This document shows positions 34,675-44,413 of a stretch of DNA of 64,000 nucleotides, one piece after another. Position 1 is the stretch's first letter, and each line of letters opens with the position of its first letter. A model generated the notes under the pieces. It had not been told where the DNA came from. It searched no databases and worked only from the letters and a program-made list of their open reading frames with translations. The position numbers were made by a program, and so were the translations under genes. The DNA is from an uncultured Erythrobacter sp. (GTDB taxonomy: Bacteria; Pseudomonadota; Alphaproteobacteria; Sphingomonadales; Sphingomonadaceae). The stretch covers positions 62,001-126,000 of the forward strand of contig CANKYK010000002.1 of assembly GCA_947488155.1 (NCBI GenBank), read 5' to 3'.

Positions 34675-37600
34675 TCAGTTTCTCCTTCGGATTGTGTTGG
34701 CCGATCGGGCCGGGGGCGCCGCATCAAGAGATATGCGGCGGGGATAACGAACATGGAAAGCAGCGGCGCGGTGATCATGCCGCCCACCATCGGTGCAGCG
34801 ATGCGGCTCATGACCTCCGATCCTGCGCCGGTTCCAATGAGGATCGGGAAGAGACCGGCAAGAATGACGGCCACGGTCATTGCCTTGGGACGCACGCGCA
34901 AAAGAGCGCCCTCCCTGATCGCTTCGCCCACGCCGTCCGCATCGAGGGCACCGCTGCGCCGGGCCAGTGCAGACTTGAGGTAGATCAGCATGATGACGCC
35001 GAATTCCGCTGATACCCCGGCAAGGGCGATGAAACCCACCGATGTCGCAACAGACTGGTTGTAGCCCATCAGATAGAGCAGCCAGAAGCCGCCGGTGAGT
35101 GCAAAGGGCAGCGTGCCCATAACCAGAAGCGCTTCGTCGAACCGGCGGAAGATCAGATAGAGCAGGATGAAGATGATGCCGAGCGTTGCGGGAATGACGA
35201 CCTGCAACCGCTCATTCGCGCGAGTGAGATATTCAAATTGGCCCGCATAGGAAATGCTCACGCCTGCGGGCAGGTCAACACCCTCAGACACCGCTGCCTG
35301 AAGATCGCCTACGATCGAGGTAAGATCGCGCCCGCGCGTGTCGACATAAACCACGCTGATAAGACGTCCTTGCTCATTCTTGAGCATGGGCGGGCCATCG
35401 CTGACGCTCACCTGCGCCACCGTTCCGAGCGTGATTTGTTGCCCGGATGGGGTGAGTAGGGGAAGAGCGCGCAGTTCTTCTAGGCTGTCGCGGATCTCGC
35501 GCGGATAGCGCACGTTGATTGGATATCGGGCCAGCCCTTCGACGGTCCGTCCGATATTCGCGCCGCCGATCGCGCCGGACACGATCTGCTGAACATCGGC
35601 GATATTCAGACTAAAGCGCGCCGCAGCGACCCGGTCGATGTCCACATCGACATAGCGACCTCCCGACAGACGCTCCGCCAAAGCGGAACTGACTCCGGGA
35701 ACCTGCTTGGCAACATTCTCGACCTGCAACGCCACGCGCTCGATCTCGGCAAGGTCCTCGCCAGATACTTTCACGCCGATCGGGCTCTTTATACCGGTCG
35801 CAAGCATATCGATGCGGTTGCGGATCGGTGGCACCCAGACATTGGCGAGCCCCGGCACCTGCACCGCACGATCAAGCTCCTCGACGAGCTTCTCTGGCGT
35901 CATCCCAGGCCGCCACTCCTCGCGCGGCTTGAAGCGGATCGTGGTCTCGAACATCGTGAGCGGCGCCGGGTCGGTCGCTGTATCCGCACGGCCAGCCTTT
36001 CCGAACACGGTATCGACTTCCGGCACAGATTTGATCAGCCGATCCGTCCGCTGAAGCAATACCGACGCTTCACCAGGAGACAACCCGGGCAACGCGCTCG
36101 GCATGTACAGCAGGTCTCCTTCGTCGAGCGGCGGAAGGAATTCACCGCCAAGACGGGTGAACGGGACCAATGTCGTCAGGAACACGAGGCCTGCCACGAC
36201 CAGAGTGGTCTTGGGTCGGCTGAGCACCCAATCGAGACCGGGCCGGTAGGCCTTGGTCAGGACACGATTGAGGAGGTTGGTATCCTCCTTGGGTATCTTG
36301 CCGCGGATCAGCCAGCCCATCAGTACAGGAACCAGTGTCACCGACAGGATCGCTGCCGCCGCCATCGCATAGGTCTTGGTAAAGGCCAGCGGCGAAAAAA
36401 GGCGGCCTTCCTGCGCCTGCAATGTAAAGACTGGGAGGAACGAGAGCGTGATGATAAGAAGGCTGAAAAACAGCGCTGGCCCGACCTCTTTCGAGGCTTC
36501 CGCAACCAGCTTCCAACGCTCATCGTTGGACATCTGCTCGTCGGGATGGTCCTCTTCCCAATGCTCGATGTGCTTGTGCGCGTTCTCGATCATGACGATC
36601 GCAGCGTCTACCATCGCGCCGATTGCGATGGCGATGCCGCCCAAGGACATGATGTTTGCATCGACCCCCTGGAAACGCATCACGACAAAGGCCGCCAGCA
36701 CCCCCAATGGAAGCGTGACGATCGCCACCAATGCTGATCGCACGTGCCACAGGAACAGCGCGCAAACGATCGCAACGATGATAAACTCGGCGATGAGTTT
36801 TCCGGTCAGGTTTTCGATCGAGGCGTCGATTAGCTTCGAACGATCATAGGTCGTGACAATCTCGACCCCTTCGGGAAGACTGGCTTGGAGCACGTCGAGC
36901 TTCTCTTCGACAGCCGCGATGGTTGCCCGCGCATCCTCACCCTGTCTGAGCACGACAATACCGCCTGCGACCTCGCCTTCGCCATTGAGTTCGGCGATCC
37001 CTCGCCGCATTTCGGGGCCAAGCTGGATCGTGGCGACATCGGACAAGGTGACGAGCATACCGTTACCCACCGATTTCAGCGGAATCTGTCTGAAGTCGTC
37101 GAGAGACGTGAGATATCCTGATGCGCGGACCATAAACTCGGCCTCGCCCATTTCGACCACCGATCCGCCAGCCTCCTGATTGGACGCCTGGATCGCGCGC
37201 ACGACATCGCTATGGGTGACGCCAAGCGAAGCCATGCGATAGGGCTCCAGCACGACCTGGTACTGCTTGACCATGCCGCCGACGCTGGCGACCTCGGCAA
37301 TGCCCGGAATGGTCTGGAGCTCATAGCGCAGGAACCAGTCCTGAAGACTTCTGAGCCCAGCAAGATCGCTGTTCCCCGTTCGGTCGACGAGAGCATATTC
37401 GTAAATCCAGCCCACCCCCGTCGCGTCCGGCCCGAGCGAGCTTGTCACACCTTCGGGCAATTCGTTTTGCACTTGGTTGAGATATTCCAGCACGCGCGAG
37501 CGCGCCCAGTAGAGGTCCGTACCGTCCTCGAAGATCACATAGACGAAGCTGTCGCCGAACATCGAATAGCCGCGCACCGTTTCCGCGCCCGGCACCGAGA

Positions 37601-37820
37601 GCATTGTCGTTGCAAGCGGGTATGTGACCTGATCCTCAACGATGCGCGGAGCCTGCCCCGGATAATTCGAGCGCACCACGACCTGAACATCAGACAGATC
37701 GGGGATCGCATCAACAGGCGTTGCGCGCACGGCCCAAAAGCCGGCGAGCGTGACCGCGATGGCTGCCAGAACGATGAAAAACCGATTGGCGATCGAGGCA
37801 TCGATTATGCGCGCGATCAT
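34656..37820 (-). CDS. cusA: CusA-like Cu(I)/Ag(I) RND pump
   Basis: 1054 residues with RND topology. The N-terminus [19 protein letters not shown] and [15 protein letters not shown] are typical. The helix-4 motif [18 protein letters not shown] near residue 405 is the signature of the HME-RND monovalent (Cu/Ag) subgroup and differs from the czcA motif at 28369-31644. It exports Cu(I)/Ag(I) with CusB and CusC. It overlaps cusB by 4 nt and cusF by 19 nt. Confidence 0.94.
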   Translation of the reverse strand: MIARIIDASIANRFFIVLAAIAVTLAGFWAVRATPVDAIPDLSDVQVVVRSNYPGQAPRIVEDQVTYPLATTMLSVPGAETVRGYSMFGDSFVYVIFEDGTDLYWARSRVLEYLNQVQNELPEGVTSSLGPDATGVGWIYEYALVDRTGNSDLAGLRSLQDWFLRYELQTIPGIAEVASVGGMVKQYQVVLEPYRMASLGVTHSDVVRAIQASNQEAGGSVVEMGEAEFMVRASGYLTSLDDFRQIPLKSVGNGMLVTLSDVATIQLGPEMRRGIAELNGEGEVAGGIVVLRQGEDARATIAAVEEKLDVLQASLPEGVEIVTTYDRSKLIDASIENLTGKLIAEFIIVAIVCALFLWHVRSALVAIVTLPLGVLAAFVVMRFQGVDANIMSLGGIAIAIGAMVDAAIVMIENAHKHIEHWEEDHPDEQMSNDERWKLVAEASKEVGPALFFSLLIITLSFLPVFTLQAQEGRLFSPLAFTKTYAMAAAAILSVTLVPVLMGWLIRGKIPKEDTNLLNRVLTKAYRPGLDWVLSRPKTTLVVAGLVFLTTLVPFTRLGGEFLPPLDEGDLLYMPSALPGLSPGEASVLLQRTDRLIKSVPEVDTVFGKAGRADTATDPAPLTMFETTIRFKPREEWRPGMTPEKLVEELDRAVQVPGLANVWVPPIRNRIDMLATGIKSPIGVKVSGEDLAEIERVALQVENVAKQVPGVSSALAERLSGGRYVDVDIDRVAAARFSLNIADVQQIVSGAIGGANIGRTVEGLARYPINVRYPREIRDSLEELRALPLLTPSGQQITLGTVAQVSVSDGPPMLKNEQGRLISVVYVDTRGRDLTSIVGDLQAAVSEGVDLPAGVSISYAGQFEYLTRANERLQVVIPATLGIIFILLYLIFRRFDEALLVMGTLPFALTGGFWLLYLMGYNQSVATSVGFIALAGVSAEFGVIMLIYLKSALARRSGALDADGVGEAIREGALLRVRPKAMTVAVILAGLFPILIGTGAGSEVMSRIAAPMVGGMITAPLLSMFVIPAAYLLMRRPRPDRPTQSEGETECVPQT

Positions 37821-39307
37821 CGGTCGGTCTTCCGAATGGATTCGATGCGCGGACCAGTGTCGTGCTGCGAGAAGGTGAACTCGACAGTATCGCCCGGTTC
37901 CAGATCCTCAACTAGGGCGGCGTCGGCGAGAGCGAAGGGCATGACCATGCTCGGCCATTCGAGGGCGGGAACCGGCGCGTGATTGAGAATGATCGAAGCT
38001 CCGGCAATCTTCGTTATGCTTCCCGTGGCGGTGTAGGTTTTCATCTTTGCGGGGCCGTCGGATGCCATATTCATGCTTCCGTCGATCGACCTGACGTCGA
38101 TCCCGGCCAAACTCGCCTCGGAGTCGATCAGGAACTGCCCGGAAGTGACGACCTGTTCGCCCTCGGCAAGGCCTGCCAGGATCTCGGTCCTGCCATTCGC
38201 CTCGCGTCCGATTTCGACCTCGGCAGGCAGGAACGCGCCTTCATCCTGCTTGAGCATCACGAGATTTCGGCGTCCCGTTCGAATGACCGCCTCCGACGGC
38301 ACCAGCAAGGCTCGCCGTGTGTCGGGTGAAAGCGACACCTGCGCGAACATCCCTGGCTTCAACCTGCTGCGTGGGTTCGGCAGCTCAGCCCGGACGGTGA
38401 TCGTCCGGCTTGCTGCATCGGCGTTGGGCAAAATGGCCGTGATACGTCCTGCAAATCGTTCATCGGGAAACGCTGTCAGGGTCGCACTGATGGACTGGCC
38501 CTGCCGTACATTTGCGGCCTGTGCCTCGGGCACTGAGGCTTCGAGCCATATCGGCGAGAAGCCTGTAATCTCGGCCAGTGTCTGACCTTCCATAACGGTC
38601 ATGCCTGGCCGCACACCGAGCATGGTGACAGCGCCGCCTACCGGAGCCGTGACAGTGATCGTGTTTTGCGCTCTGCGTGTGCGTTCAACCGACGCGATCA
38701 TCGCATCCGTCATACCAAGCAAACGCATGCGTTGGCGCATGGCATCGGCAAGCGGCGCGTCTCCAGTGTCAAGCACGGCCAGATATTCGCGCTGAGCGCC
38801 GCCCCAGTCAGGGACCAGAATATCAACTAGGGGCGCGCCTCTGGCGACCACATCATCTTGCGCCAAGTCATAGGTGCGCTGTACAAAGCCGCCCGCTCTG
38901 GGCTGTACCATCGCCACATCCCGGCCATTGTAAGCGAGCACACCAGTGGCAGTGATTTCAGGTTCAAGCACTCCGAATTCAGCGGCAGTGGTGCGAATCC
39001 CAAAATTTTGGACAATGTCAGAGCTAATCTGAACACCGGCCCCTTCGGCGTCCCCAGCGCATTTGGGGACGAGCATCATGTCCATGAATGGCGATGGCCC
39101 CGGCTCGTCAAACCTTTGTCCTGGCACCATCGGGTCATGCCAGTAGAGAACCTCATCGCATTCGGCCCCACCATTATCAGACATGGTATGATCGCCGCCG
39201 CCAATCATGGAAAGCCCATACCCCGCACCGAGGCTGAGCAACGCGACGCCTGCAAGGATGGCGTAATTTCGTTTTGAGAATTCAGAGTTCTTGCTTGTAT
39301 CGCTCAT
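37817..39307 (-). CDS. cusB: CusB-like RND adaptor with fused C-terminal CusF domain
   Basis: 496 residues, longer than a plain CusB (about 400). An N-terminal anchor (about 15-34) is followed by a heavy-metal-binding region with [18 protein letters not shown] and [13 protein letters not shown], then barrel-sandwich, hairpin ([20 protein letters not shown]) and beta-barrel domains. Residues about 425-496 form a second CusF-like domain with [18 protein letters not shown], carrying the His-Trp-Met-Met site. So one operon encodes two CusF sites, one tethered to the adaptor and one free lipoprotein. It overlaps cusC and cusA by 4 nt each. Confidence 0.92.
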   Translation of the reverse strand: MSDTSKNSEFSKRNYAILAGVALLSLGAGYGLSMIGGGDHTMSDNGGAECDEVLYWHDPMVPGQRFDEPGPSPFMDMMLVPKCAGDAEGAGVQISSDIVQNFGIRTTAAEFGVLEPEITATGVLAYNGRDVAMVQPRAGGFVQRTYDLAQDDVVARGAPLVDILVPDWGGAQREYLAVLDTGDAPLADAMRQRMRLLGMTDAMIASVERTRRAQNTITVTAPVGGAVTMLGVRPGMTVMEGQTLAEITGFSPIWLEASVPEAQAANVRQGQSISATLTAFPDERFAGRITAILPNADAASRTITVRAELPNPRSRLKPGMFAQVSLSPDTRRALLVPSEAVIRTGRRNLVMLKQDEGAFLPAEVEIGREANGRTEILAGLAEGEQVVTSGQFLIDSEASLAGIDVRSIDGSMNMASDGPAKMKTYTATGSITKIAGASIILNHAPVPALEWPSMVMPFALADAALVEDLEPGDTVEFTFSQHDTGPRIESIRKTDR

Positions 39308-40539
39308 GGCCGAGTCTCCCCGTATGTGAGGTAAAGTTTCGCGGCGAGCCCAACTGCAGCTGCTTCGCGTTCCAGAATTTCAAGGTCGAGCAGCGCTAGC
39401 GCCACTTTTGCTGCGATCACATCGATCAGATCGGCGTTGCCTGCTGCAAAACTTGCGGTTTCCAAGTCGACCCTTTGGCTAGCGAGAGGTGAAAGTTCAT
39501 CCCGCGCGCGCTTCCATTGGCGCTCGGCACTTCGATAGGCAGCCAAGTCTGCTTCTAGCTGAACTCTTAGGGCGCGTAGGCGATCATCGCGTTCCGCTTG
39601 CGAGGCCGCCGCTTCAGCCTCAGCAGCCCGAATTCGAGGTCTTTGTCGCCGATCAGTGAAAATCGGGAGAGTGACCGAACCCATCACAGAGACCGCATCT
39701 CCAAAACCGGAATCGCGCCGCCCGTAGTTCACACTGACTCCAAAATCGGGGCGCAAGTCCGCCCGCGCGAGATCAGCTTGCGCAGAGGCCCTTCCACTCG
39801 CGGCGTCGGCGAGTAGAATTTCGGGGTTTGATCCGAGTGATTGCTCAAAGGCACGGCGGTCTATGTCAAAGTCTGGAACTTCGCCCGCAGGTGTTGGATC
39901 GTCGGTGCCTACATAGCTGGAGAGGGCGGCGCGTGCCGCGTCTCGTTGGGCTTCAATTCTTGTCACTGCATCTTCAATCAGCAGAAGTTCGCGCCGGATT
40001 GAAAGTGCTTCAGCAGGCCTCGCGGAGCCCGATGCAACGGCGCTGTTGGCCACGGATAGCAATCTGTGCAAATCAGTCAGGGCAGCGTGTGCGAGCGCCA
40101 ACCTTTGCTCTGCGTAGTGGAGATCAATCCAAGCGACTGAAGTTGCGATGTCGATTGACTGCTGCGCGACTTCAAGCCTCATCGTCGCAACTTCAATGTA
40201 AGACGCGGCAACACCTCGACGCGCTCTACGACGCGCCAAGTTTGGAATGGCTTGCTCGACTCCAATACTTACTTGCGTTGGGAGTTGTTCATCCAATTGG
40301 AAAGCAACTGGACCTGTGATCGGGAGATTTGCAACACCCCCACGAAGGATGGGATCAGGCAACTGACCGGCAGCTTGCGAAGCTTCACGCGCACCATCGA
40401 CCCGTTGCTCACCAGCCTGCAAAAGAGGCTGATCCTCACGTCCTGCCTGCAGCGCCTCATCGTAACTGACGGGCTGCGCCAGAGCTGGCTGCACAGCTGT
40501 CAAAGCCGCCAGAAGGCAGGCACTCATAATCCGTTTCAT
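39304..40539 (-). CDS. cusC: CusC-like outer-membrane efflux protein (TolC family)
   Basis: 411 residues with a signal peptide ending QPALAQ, then VSYDEALQAGREDQPLLQAGEQ and the paired helical repeats of outer-membrane efflux proteins, including LPDPILRGGVANLP and SYIEVATMRLEVAQQSIDIATS. It is the outer-membrane channel for CusAB. The 119 nt upstream separate it from the His-rich protein gene and may hold a promoter, though none is clear. Confidence 0.88.
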   Translation of the reverse strand: MKRIMSACLLAALTAVQPALAQPVSYDEALQAGREDQPLLQAGEQRVDGAREASQAAGQLPDPILRGGVANLPITGPVAFQLDEQLPTQVSIGVEQAIPNLARRRARRGVAASYIEVATMRLEVAQQSIDIATSVAWIDLHYAEQRLALAHAALTDLHRLLSVANSAVASGSARPAEALSIRRELLLIEDAVTRIEAQRDAARAALSSYVGTDDPTPAGEVPDFDIDRRAFEQSLGSNPEILLADAASGRASAQADLARADLRPDFGVSVNYGRRDSGFGDAVSVMGSVTLPIFTDRRQRPRIRAAEAEAAASQAERDDRLRALRVQLEADLAAYRSAERQWKRARDELSPLASQRVDLETASFAAGNADLIDVIAAKVALALLDLEILEREAAAVGLAAKLYLTYGETRP

Positions 40540-40658
40540 AGAATTCTCACTCGAAGGATATTCGCATGCCCGATGCGGATCACCTCAACTCATTGATGAG
40601 CAGTGATGCGCAGACAATGCGTCTCAAATGGGCCAAAAGCCCAATTTCTACATTCGAG

Positions 40659-41027
40659 TTAGAAGCGTGGAGGCGGGTAGTCAGGCGAGAGCGCTCGACC
40701 AGCCAATTGATCAGTCACAGCTTTAGAGAACTGTGTCCTATCCGGCAGCGTGCTCTGCGCAAATTCTGGCAGCTTGTTTCCCATCAAGGCGGGAGCAACC
40801 GCATTCATCGAAAGCATGCATTTCAATGACATGTCATCACAAGGTGCATCGCGATCATGACTCGCGTGATCGGAATGCTCTGCACTGAGCGAAGCGTGAT
40901 GCTTCAACTTAGCACAGTCCGCCATGGTCATCGTTTCCGCCTGGGATAACGATGCAGCCTGGGCCGAAACCTGAAAAATCAGGCCGAGGCACATTAGAAC
41001 TGCAATGATGTTCCCAAAAACACGCAT
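40659..41027 (-). CDS. Small His/Met/Cys-rich exported protein at the head of the copper operon
   Basis: 122 residues from ATG 41027; a TTG at 41069 is possible. The signal segment (IIAVLMCLGLIFQVSAQA) is followed by a short mature protein with MTMADCAKLKHHASLSAEHS, DHASHDRDAPCDDMSLKC and MLSMNAVAP. The density of His, Asp, Met and Cys suggests metal binding in the periplasm. No family is recognised. It is comparable in plan, but not clearly homologous, to the His-rich protein that precedes czcC at 25477-25902. Confidence 0.65.
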   Translation of the reverse strand: MRVFGNIIAVLMCLGLIFQVSAQAASLSQAETMTMADCAKLKHHASLSAEHSDHASHDRDAPCDDMSLKCMLSMNAVAPALMGNKLPEFAQSTLPDRTQFSKAVTDQLAGRALSPDYPPPRF

Positions 41028-41147
41028 CCTGTACACATAGGTGACAATCGCTTTTCCAACAAGATGCAAAGCATCTATGGGAATCGGATGGGGCGGAGTT
41101 GAAACCTAAATGAGTATTTCGCGCGAAGATTTTTGGGGGGATTTGGT

Positions 41148-41834
41148 TTGAAGCAATCAACTATGCTGCGCCTATCGAAGTGGCATATCTGGCTGGGTTG
41201 GCTAGTTGGCGTTCCCGTTGTCATGTGGATGGCGACAGGCCTTTTCATGGCAGCTCGCCCCGTCGACGAGGTTCGCGGCACGCATCTGCGGCTCCCCGTC
41301 GAGCAAGAAGAGCTGATCCTTCCTCAAGGCGCTTGGCCGCAATCCGAGCAATCTATCAAGGAAGTGCGCGCTGTAATGCAAGATGGGCGAGCGATTGCGA
41401 TACTAACTGGCCTCAATAGAGATGTTACGCGTATTGATCTCGAAACAGGAAGCCCGATAAGCTCTGTAACGTCAGAAAGGGCTCAGCAGATCGTCGAAAA
41501 ACGGATCGAAGGCGGCGAGAAGGTCGTATCGGCTCAATTCTTTGATGCCGATGCCACCCCCTTTGACTTCCGCCGACACATGCCGGTCTGGCAAGTTGTC
41601 CTCGACGGTGGAACGCATGTCTATGTAGGCCGCGACACAGGCGAAATAGAGGCCGTAAGAACGCGCTGGTGGCGTGTATTCGACTTTGCGTGGGGCCTCC
41701 ACATCATGGATCTCCGCACACGTGAGGAGACCAGTCATCCAATCTTGATCGCGTTTGCTGCTCTTGGGCTAATCGGAAGCATAATAGGCTGCATCTTGAT
41801 GTTCAGACGGCGAAAGACGCGAGCGTTCAAGTAA
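41148..41834 (+). CDS. PepSY-domain membrane protein
   Basis: About 228 residues from a TTG at 41148, chosen because a G-rich ribosome-binding site (GGGGGGA, 41135-41141) is at usable distance; ATG 41163 is the alternative. It has one N-terminal transmembrane helix (WLGWLVGVPVVMWMATGLFM), a periplasmic PepSY-like region with VYVGRDTGEIEAVRTRWWRVFDF and a C-terminal helix ending in a basic tail (RRRKTRAFK). PepSY membrane proteins often accompany metal uptake, export or reduction systems. It is divergent from the copper operon. Confidence 0.75.
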   Translation: MKQSTMLRLSKWHIWLGWLVGVPVVMWMATGLFMAARPVDEVRGTHLRLPVEQEELILPQGAWPQSEQSIKEVRAVMQDGRAIAILTGLNRDVTRIDLETGSPISSVTSERAQQIVEKRIEGGEKVVSAQFFDADATPFDFRRHMPVWQVVLDGGTHVYVGRDTGEIEAVRTRWWRVFDFAWGLHIMDLRTREETSHPILIAFAALGLIGSIIGCILMFRRRKTRAFK

Positions 41835-41896
41835 GGCTGCTTGCCGCAATTCGGGCGCTCAAGGTACTTCTATTTCAATGTCGACTGCTCTCACCC

Positions 41897-42580
41897 TCAG
41901 AAGCGGACGCTGGCTAGGTTTAGGCCAGCGCCCAACTCCAGGCAGATCTCGGTCTTCTCTGCAAGGGTGAGAGCGTCTTCAATGTCGACGCCTAGGTAAC
42001 GGACTGTGTTCTCGATCTTGGAATGACCAAGCAGAATCTGAATTGCCCGGATGTTGCCCGTAGCTTTGTAGATGATTGAAGCCTTGGTGCGGCGAAGCGA
42101 ATGTGTCCCGTATTCTTCGGGTCGTAGGCCAATCGCTTCAACCCAATCATCGACAAGTCGAGCGTATTGTCGTGTGCTCAGGTGACGGGTTTGATCAACT
42201 CTGCTCGGGAAGACGAAGTGCTCAATGTCACCTCCTCTGCGCTCCAGCCAGGCGAACAGACTTGCACGCGCATCGGATGCAATCTCGAACTGGACTGGCC
42301 GCCCTGTCTTTCGTTGTGTGATTGTCGCTCGCGTCCTGATTTCTGGACCACTTACCAAATCGCCGATCTTCAACTCTACAAGATCACAGCCTCGCAGCTT
42401 GCTATCGATCGCCAAATCAAAAAGCGCCCGGTCTCTGATGAGCTCTTCGCGATCAAGAAAGAACCGGATCGCCCAGATCTGCTTCTGATTGAATGGGCGC
42501 TTAGGACCGATCTTCGCACCGAAGTTCCATGGCACCCGATTTTGAGCGGCAGGGTCAAAGTGTGAATACGTCATTGTCAT
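41897..42580 (-). CDS. Short tyrosine recombinase (catalytic domain)
   Basis: 227 residues, about the size of a catalytic domain alone with little arm-binding domain. The active-site set is visible: R in SKLRGCDLVELK, K in TQRKTGRPVQF, HxLR in THSLRRTKAS, and LLGHSKIENTVRYLGVD with the H and the nucleophile Y. It belongs to the short integrase-like proteins common on alphaproteobacterial plasmids and elements. It lies 110 nt from the P4-type integrase and is read in the same direction. It may be a resolvase or a remnant of a second element. Confidence 0.82.
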   Translation of the reverse strand: MTMTYSHFDPAAQNRVPWNFGAKIGPKRPFNQKQIWAIRFFLDREELIRDRALFDLAIDSKLRGCDLVELKIGDLVSGPEIRTRATITQRKTGRPVQFEIASDARASLFAWLERRGGDIEHFVFPSRVDQTRHLSTRQYARLVDDWVEAIGLRPEEYGTHSLRRTKASIIYKATGNIRAIQILLGHSKIENTVRYLGVDIEDALTLAEKTEICLELGAGLNLASVRF

Positions 42581-42690
42581 TCTCCTTGGCCGGAATGGCC
42601 TCAGAGAATGTCCGCTTTCAGGAACTGAATATTCGAATGGTTATGTCTTGGATTGGGGCGCAAAGCAGCCGGTCGCAAATGAGTGCTTCT

Positions 42691-43839
42691 TTACCTTCCA
42701 ACGCAGAAATCCGACCACTCGCGCATCAGCTCGCGTCGTTTGTCCAGGTAGTTGGTGCGGCGATAGGCGGCCTCCACTTTGTTACTGACCGTGTGCGCTA
42801 GTGCCGCTTCTGCCACTTCGCCGGGGTAGCTAGTCTTCTCGGCGGCCCAATCTCGGAACGCAGATCGAAAGCCGTGCACCGTGAAGGGTAGCTTCGCGTA
42901 ACGCAGGATCTTGAGCAGCGTCATGTCGGACATCGGGCGCAAGACGTTGCGACCGGGGAAGACCAGATCGCTGCATTCGGCGTAATAAGGTTTGGCACGT
43001 TCGAGCGCGTCGATTGCCGCATCGGTCAGCGGGACCACGTGTTCCTTTCCAATCTTCATCCGCTCCGCAGGGACAGTCCAGAGCTTTGCGTCCAGATTGA
43101 TCTCCGCCCATTTAGCACCCCGCACTTCGCCCGATCGAGAGGCAGTCAGGATCAGGAACTCAAGCCCGAGCCGTGCGACACTCGTTCGCTTGTGCAGATG
43201 CTTCAAGAAAGTTGGGACATCCTCGTAGGGCATCGCAGCGAAATGGCCGTCCTGCTTCGGCTGTCGTGGCAGTGCGCGGCTGAGCGAGCGCATTGGCGCT
43301 TCGGTCGCGCGCATTCCGTTTGCGTATGCCCAATCGAGCACAACGCCGATCCGTTGCTTTACGCGGCGAGCTGTCTCTGGCTTTTCCAGCCAGATGTCGA
43401 GGAGCACTTCACGGATGAGCGGTCCCTCGATGTCGTTAACGAGTCTGTCGCCAAGCTTTGGGAAGGCATAGGTTTCGAGTGTATTGATCCACTGATCCTG
43501 ATGCTTCCCGTTTTTCCATGTTGCCTTGTGCTCAGAGTGAACCTTCTCGGCAGCGGCCTTGAACGTGAGGATTTCGATTTTCTGGCGCTTGCGCTCTTCG
43601 ATCGGATCAATGCCTCGCTGAATATCGCGGCGCATGTCGATCGCGAGTTCGCGGGCTTCAGCCAATGTAACTAAGTCTAGTGGCCCTAGGCCGATGTCCC
43701 TTCGGCGCCCGTTTATGGTCGCGCGCAGGACCCAATACCCCTTTCTTGGGGCGGTGAGCAGCAGCGACAGGCCATCGCCATCCATGTAGCGGCCCGGCTT
43801 AGTGAGAGCTCGAATCTGAGCGGCGGAAAGTTTTCCCAT
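42691..43839 (-). CDS. int: P4-type integrase (DUF4102 plus tyrosine recombinase)
   Basis: About 382 residues from ATG 43839 (ATG 43845 also possible). The N-terminal DUF4102 region has KPGRYMDGDGLSLLLTAPRK and INGRRRDIGLG. The central SAM-like domain has KQRIGVVLDWAYANGMR. The catalytic domain has SRSGEVRGAKW (R), the HGFR motif with FTVHGFRSAFRDWAAE, and ALAHTVSNKVEAAYRR (H and Y). Such integrases use the 3' end of a tRNA gene as attB, and the 3' end of tRNA-Ser lies only about 170 nt away. It should integrate and, with a directionality factor such as the AlpA-like protein at 23147-23362, excise the element. Confidence 0.93.
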   Translation of the reverse strand: MGKLSAAQIRALTKPGRYMDGDGLSLLLTAPRKGYWVLRATINGRRRDIGLGPLDLVTLAEARELAIDMRRDIQRGIDPIEERKRQKIEILTFKAAAEKVHSEHKATWKNGKHQDQWINTLETYAFPKLGDRLVNDIEGPLIREVLLDIWLEKPETARRVKQRIGVVLDWAYANGMRATEAPMRSLSRALPRQPKQDGHFAAMPYEDVPTFLKHLHKRTSVARLGLEFLILTASRSGEVRGAKWAEINLDAKLWTVPAERMKIGKEHVVPLTDAAIDALERAKPYYAECSDLVFPGRNVLRPMSDMTLLKILRYAKLPFTVHGFRSAFRDWAAEKTSYPGEVAEAALAHTVSNKVEAAYRRTNYLDKRRELMREWSDFCVGR

Positions 43840-43944
43840 AGCCATCCATCCTGGTTCTCTTCCCACATCTGCTCCCACAATGGTGGGTAGAAAGTGTGGG
43901 AAAGGTTAGAACAAAATAAGAACTAGAGACTCCGATGCAAGTCC

Positions 43945-43966
43945 GAAAAACCGCAGATTTATGCGG
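43945..43966 (-). terminator. Terminator downstream of tRNA-Ser
   Basis: On the minus strand CCGCA (complement of 43962-43966) and TGCGG (complement of 43951-43955) form a hairpin with a 6-nt loop, followed by a run of T (complement of 43946-43950). It lies 40 nt beyond the tRNA 3' end and before the integrase start. Confidence 0.6.
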
Positions 43967-43997
43967 CTTTCAGGGACTTTCTGGGATCTCTTGGGAT

Positions 43998-44040
43998 GGT
44001 ATAGGTGGCGGAGACGGAGGGATTCGAACCCTCGATACCC
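43998..44040. other. Probable attachment-site region (element/chromosome junction)
   Basis: P4-type integrases usually recombine within the 3' end of a tRNA gene. The 3' end of tRNA-Ser (T arm and acceptor, about 44006-44040) is therefore the likely att core. No second copy of this sequence was seen elsewhere in the window, so the other junction must lie beyond the left edge. Confidence 0.55.
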
Positions 44041-44096
44041 GTAGTAGGTATGGTTCCTTAGCAGGGAACTGGTTTCAGCCACTCACCCACGTCTCC
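44006..44096 (-). tRNA. tRNA-Ser (GCU anticodon), attachment site of the element
   Basis: Read on the minus strand, the acceptor arms GGAGACG and CGTCTCC pair, a discriminator G and an encoded CCA follow (44006-44008), the T arm contains GGGTTCGAATCCC, the anticodon loop is CTGCTAA with GCT at 44060-44062, and a long variable arm (CCTACTACGGG region) is present, as in serine tRNAs. The gene is intact, so the element restored it on integration. Its 3' end faces the P4-type integrase. Confidence 0.95.
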
Positions 44097-44413
44097 GCAA
44101 CGCTCGCACTGCGTTTTCGCTGCGAAGGCGCGCTATAGGCGCGGCGATTGCCAGCGGCAAGGTACCTCTTTTCAAAAAATTTGCGAAGATAGGCGGATCG
44201 TGTTGATCTGATCGGCGACATAGGCGGGTTCGTGCCATGATTATGCGCATCAGACTGGCTCTAAAGCGTCGCATTTTCGCAATCTATCGGGAAATCGATT
44301 CGCTTCATCGCGTTTTCGATTCGATTCATCGCCGGGCAATTGTCGTGCGTGCAGCAAAGGACTCTGCTCGGCCCTGAACAGGCCTGAAGACGAAAATAGG
44401 AAGGTCAAACCTG
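44097..44413. other. Noncoding region between tRNA-Ser and eipA-like gene
   Basis: 317 nt without a convincing gene. A 46-codon open frame (44237-44377) has no ribosome-binding site. Two 17-bp direct repeats (see the repeat entry) lie in its right half, and AGGAAGG precedes the ATG at 44414. Promoters for the tRNA (minus strand) and the eipA-like gene should lie here. Confidence 0.6.
44295..44332. repeat. Tandem-like direct repeat, 17 bp with one mismatch
   Basis: TCGATTCGCTTCATCGC (44295-44311) and TCGATTCGATTCATCGC (44316-44332) match at 16 of 17 positions with a 21-bp period, two helical turns apart, about 80 nt before the eipA-like ATG. This spacing is typical of paired sites for one regulator. 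Confidence 0.6.

Noticed and set aside
40566..40829. 87-codon plus-strand frame near the copper operon head
   Set aside because: Overlaps the better supported minus-strand His-rich exported protein and shows no protein features.
43998..44040. Second copy of the tRNA-Ser 3' end within the window (left att site)
   Set aside because: No repeat of the T arm and acceptor sequence was seen on either strand, so the other junction is taken to lie outside the window.
44237..44377. 46-codon open frame in the gap between tRNA-Ser and the eipA-like gene
   Set aside because: No ribosome-binding site; the repeated peptide in it is produced by the 17-bp DNA repeats.
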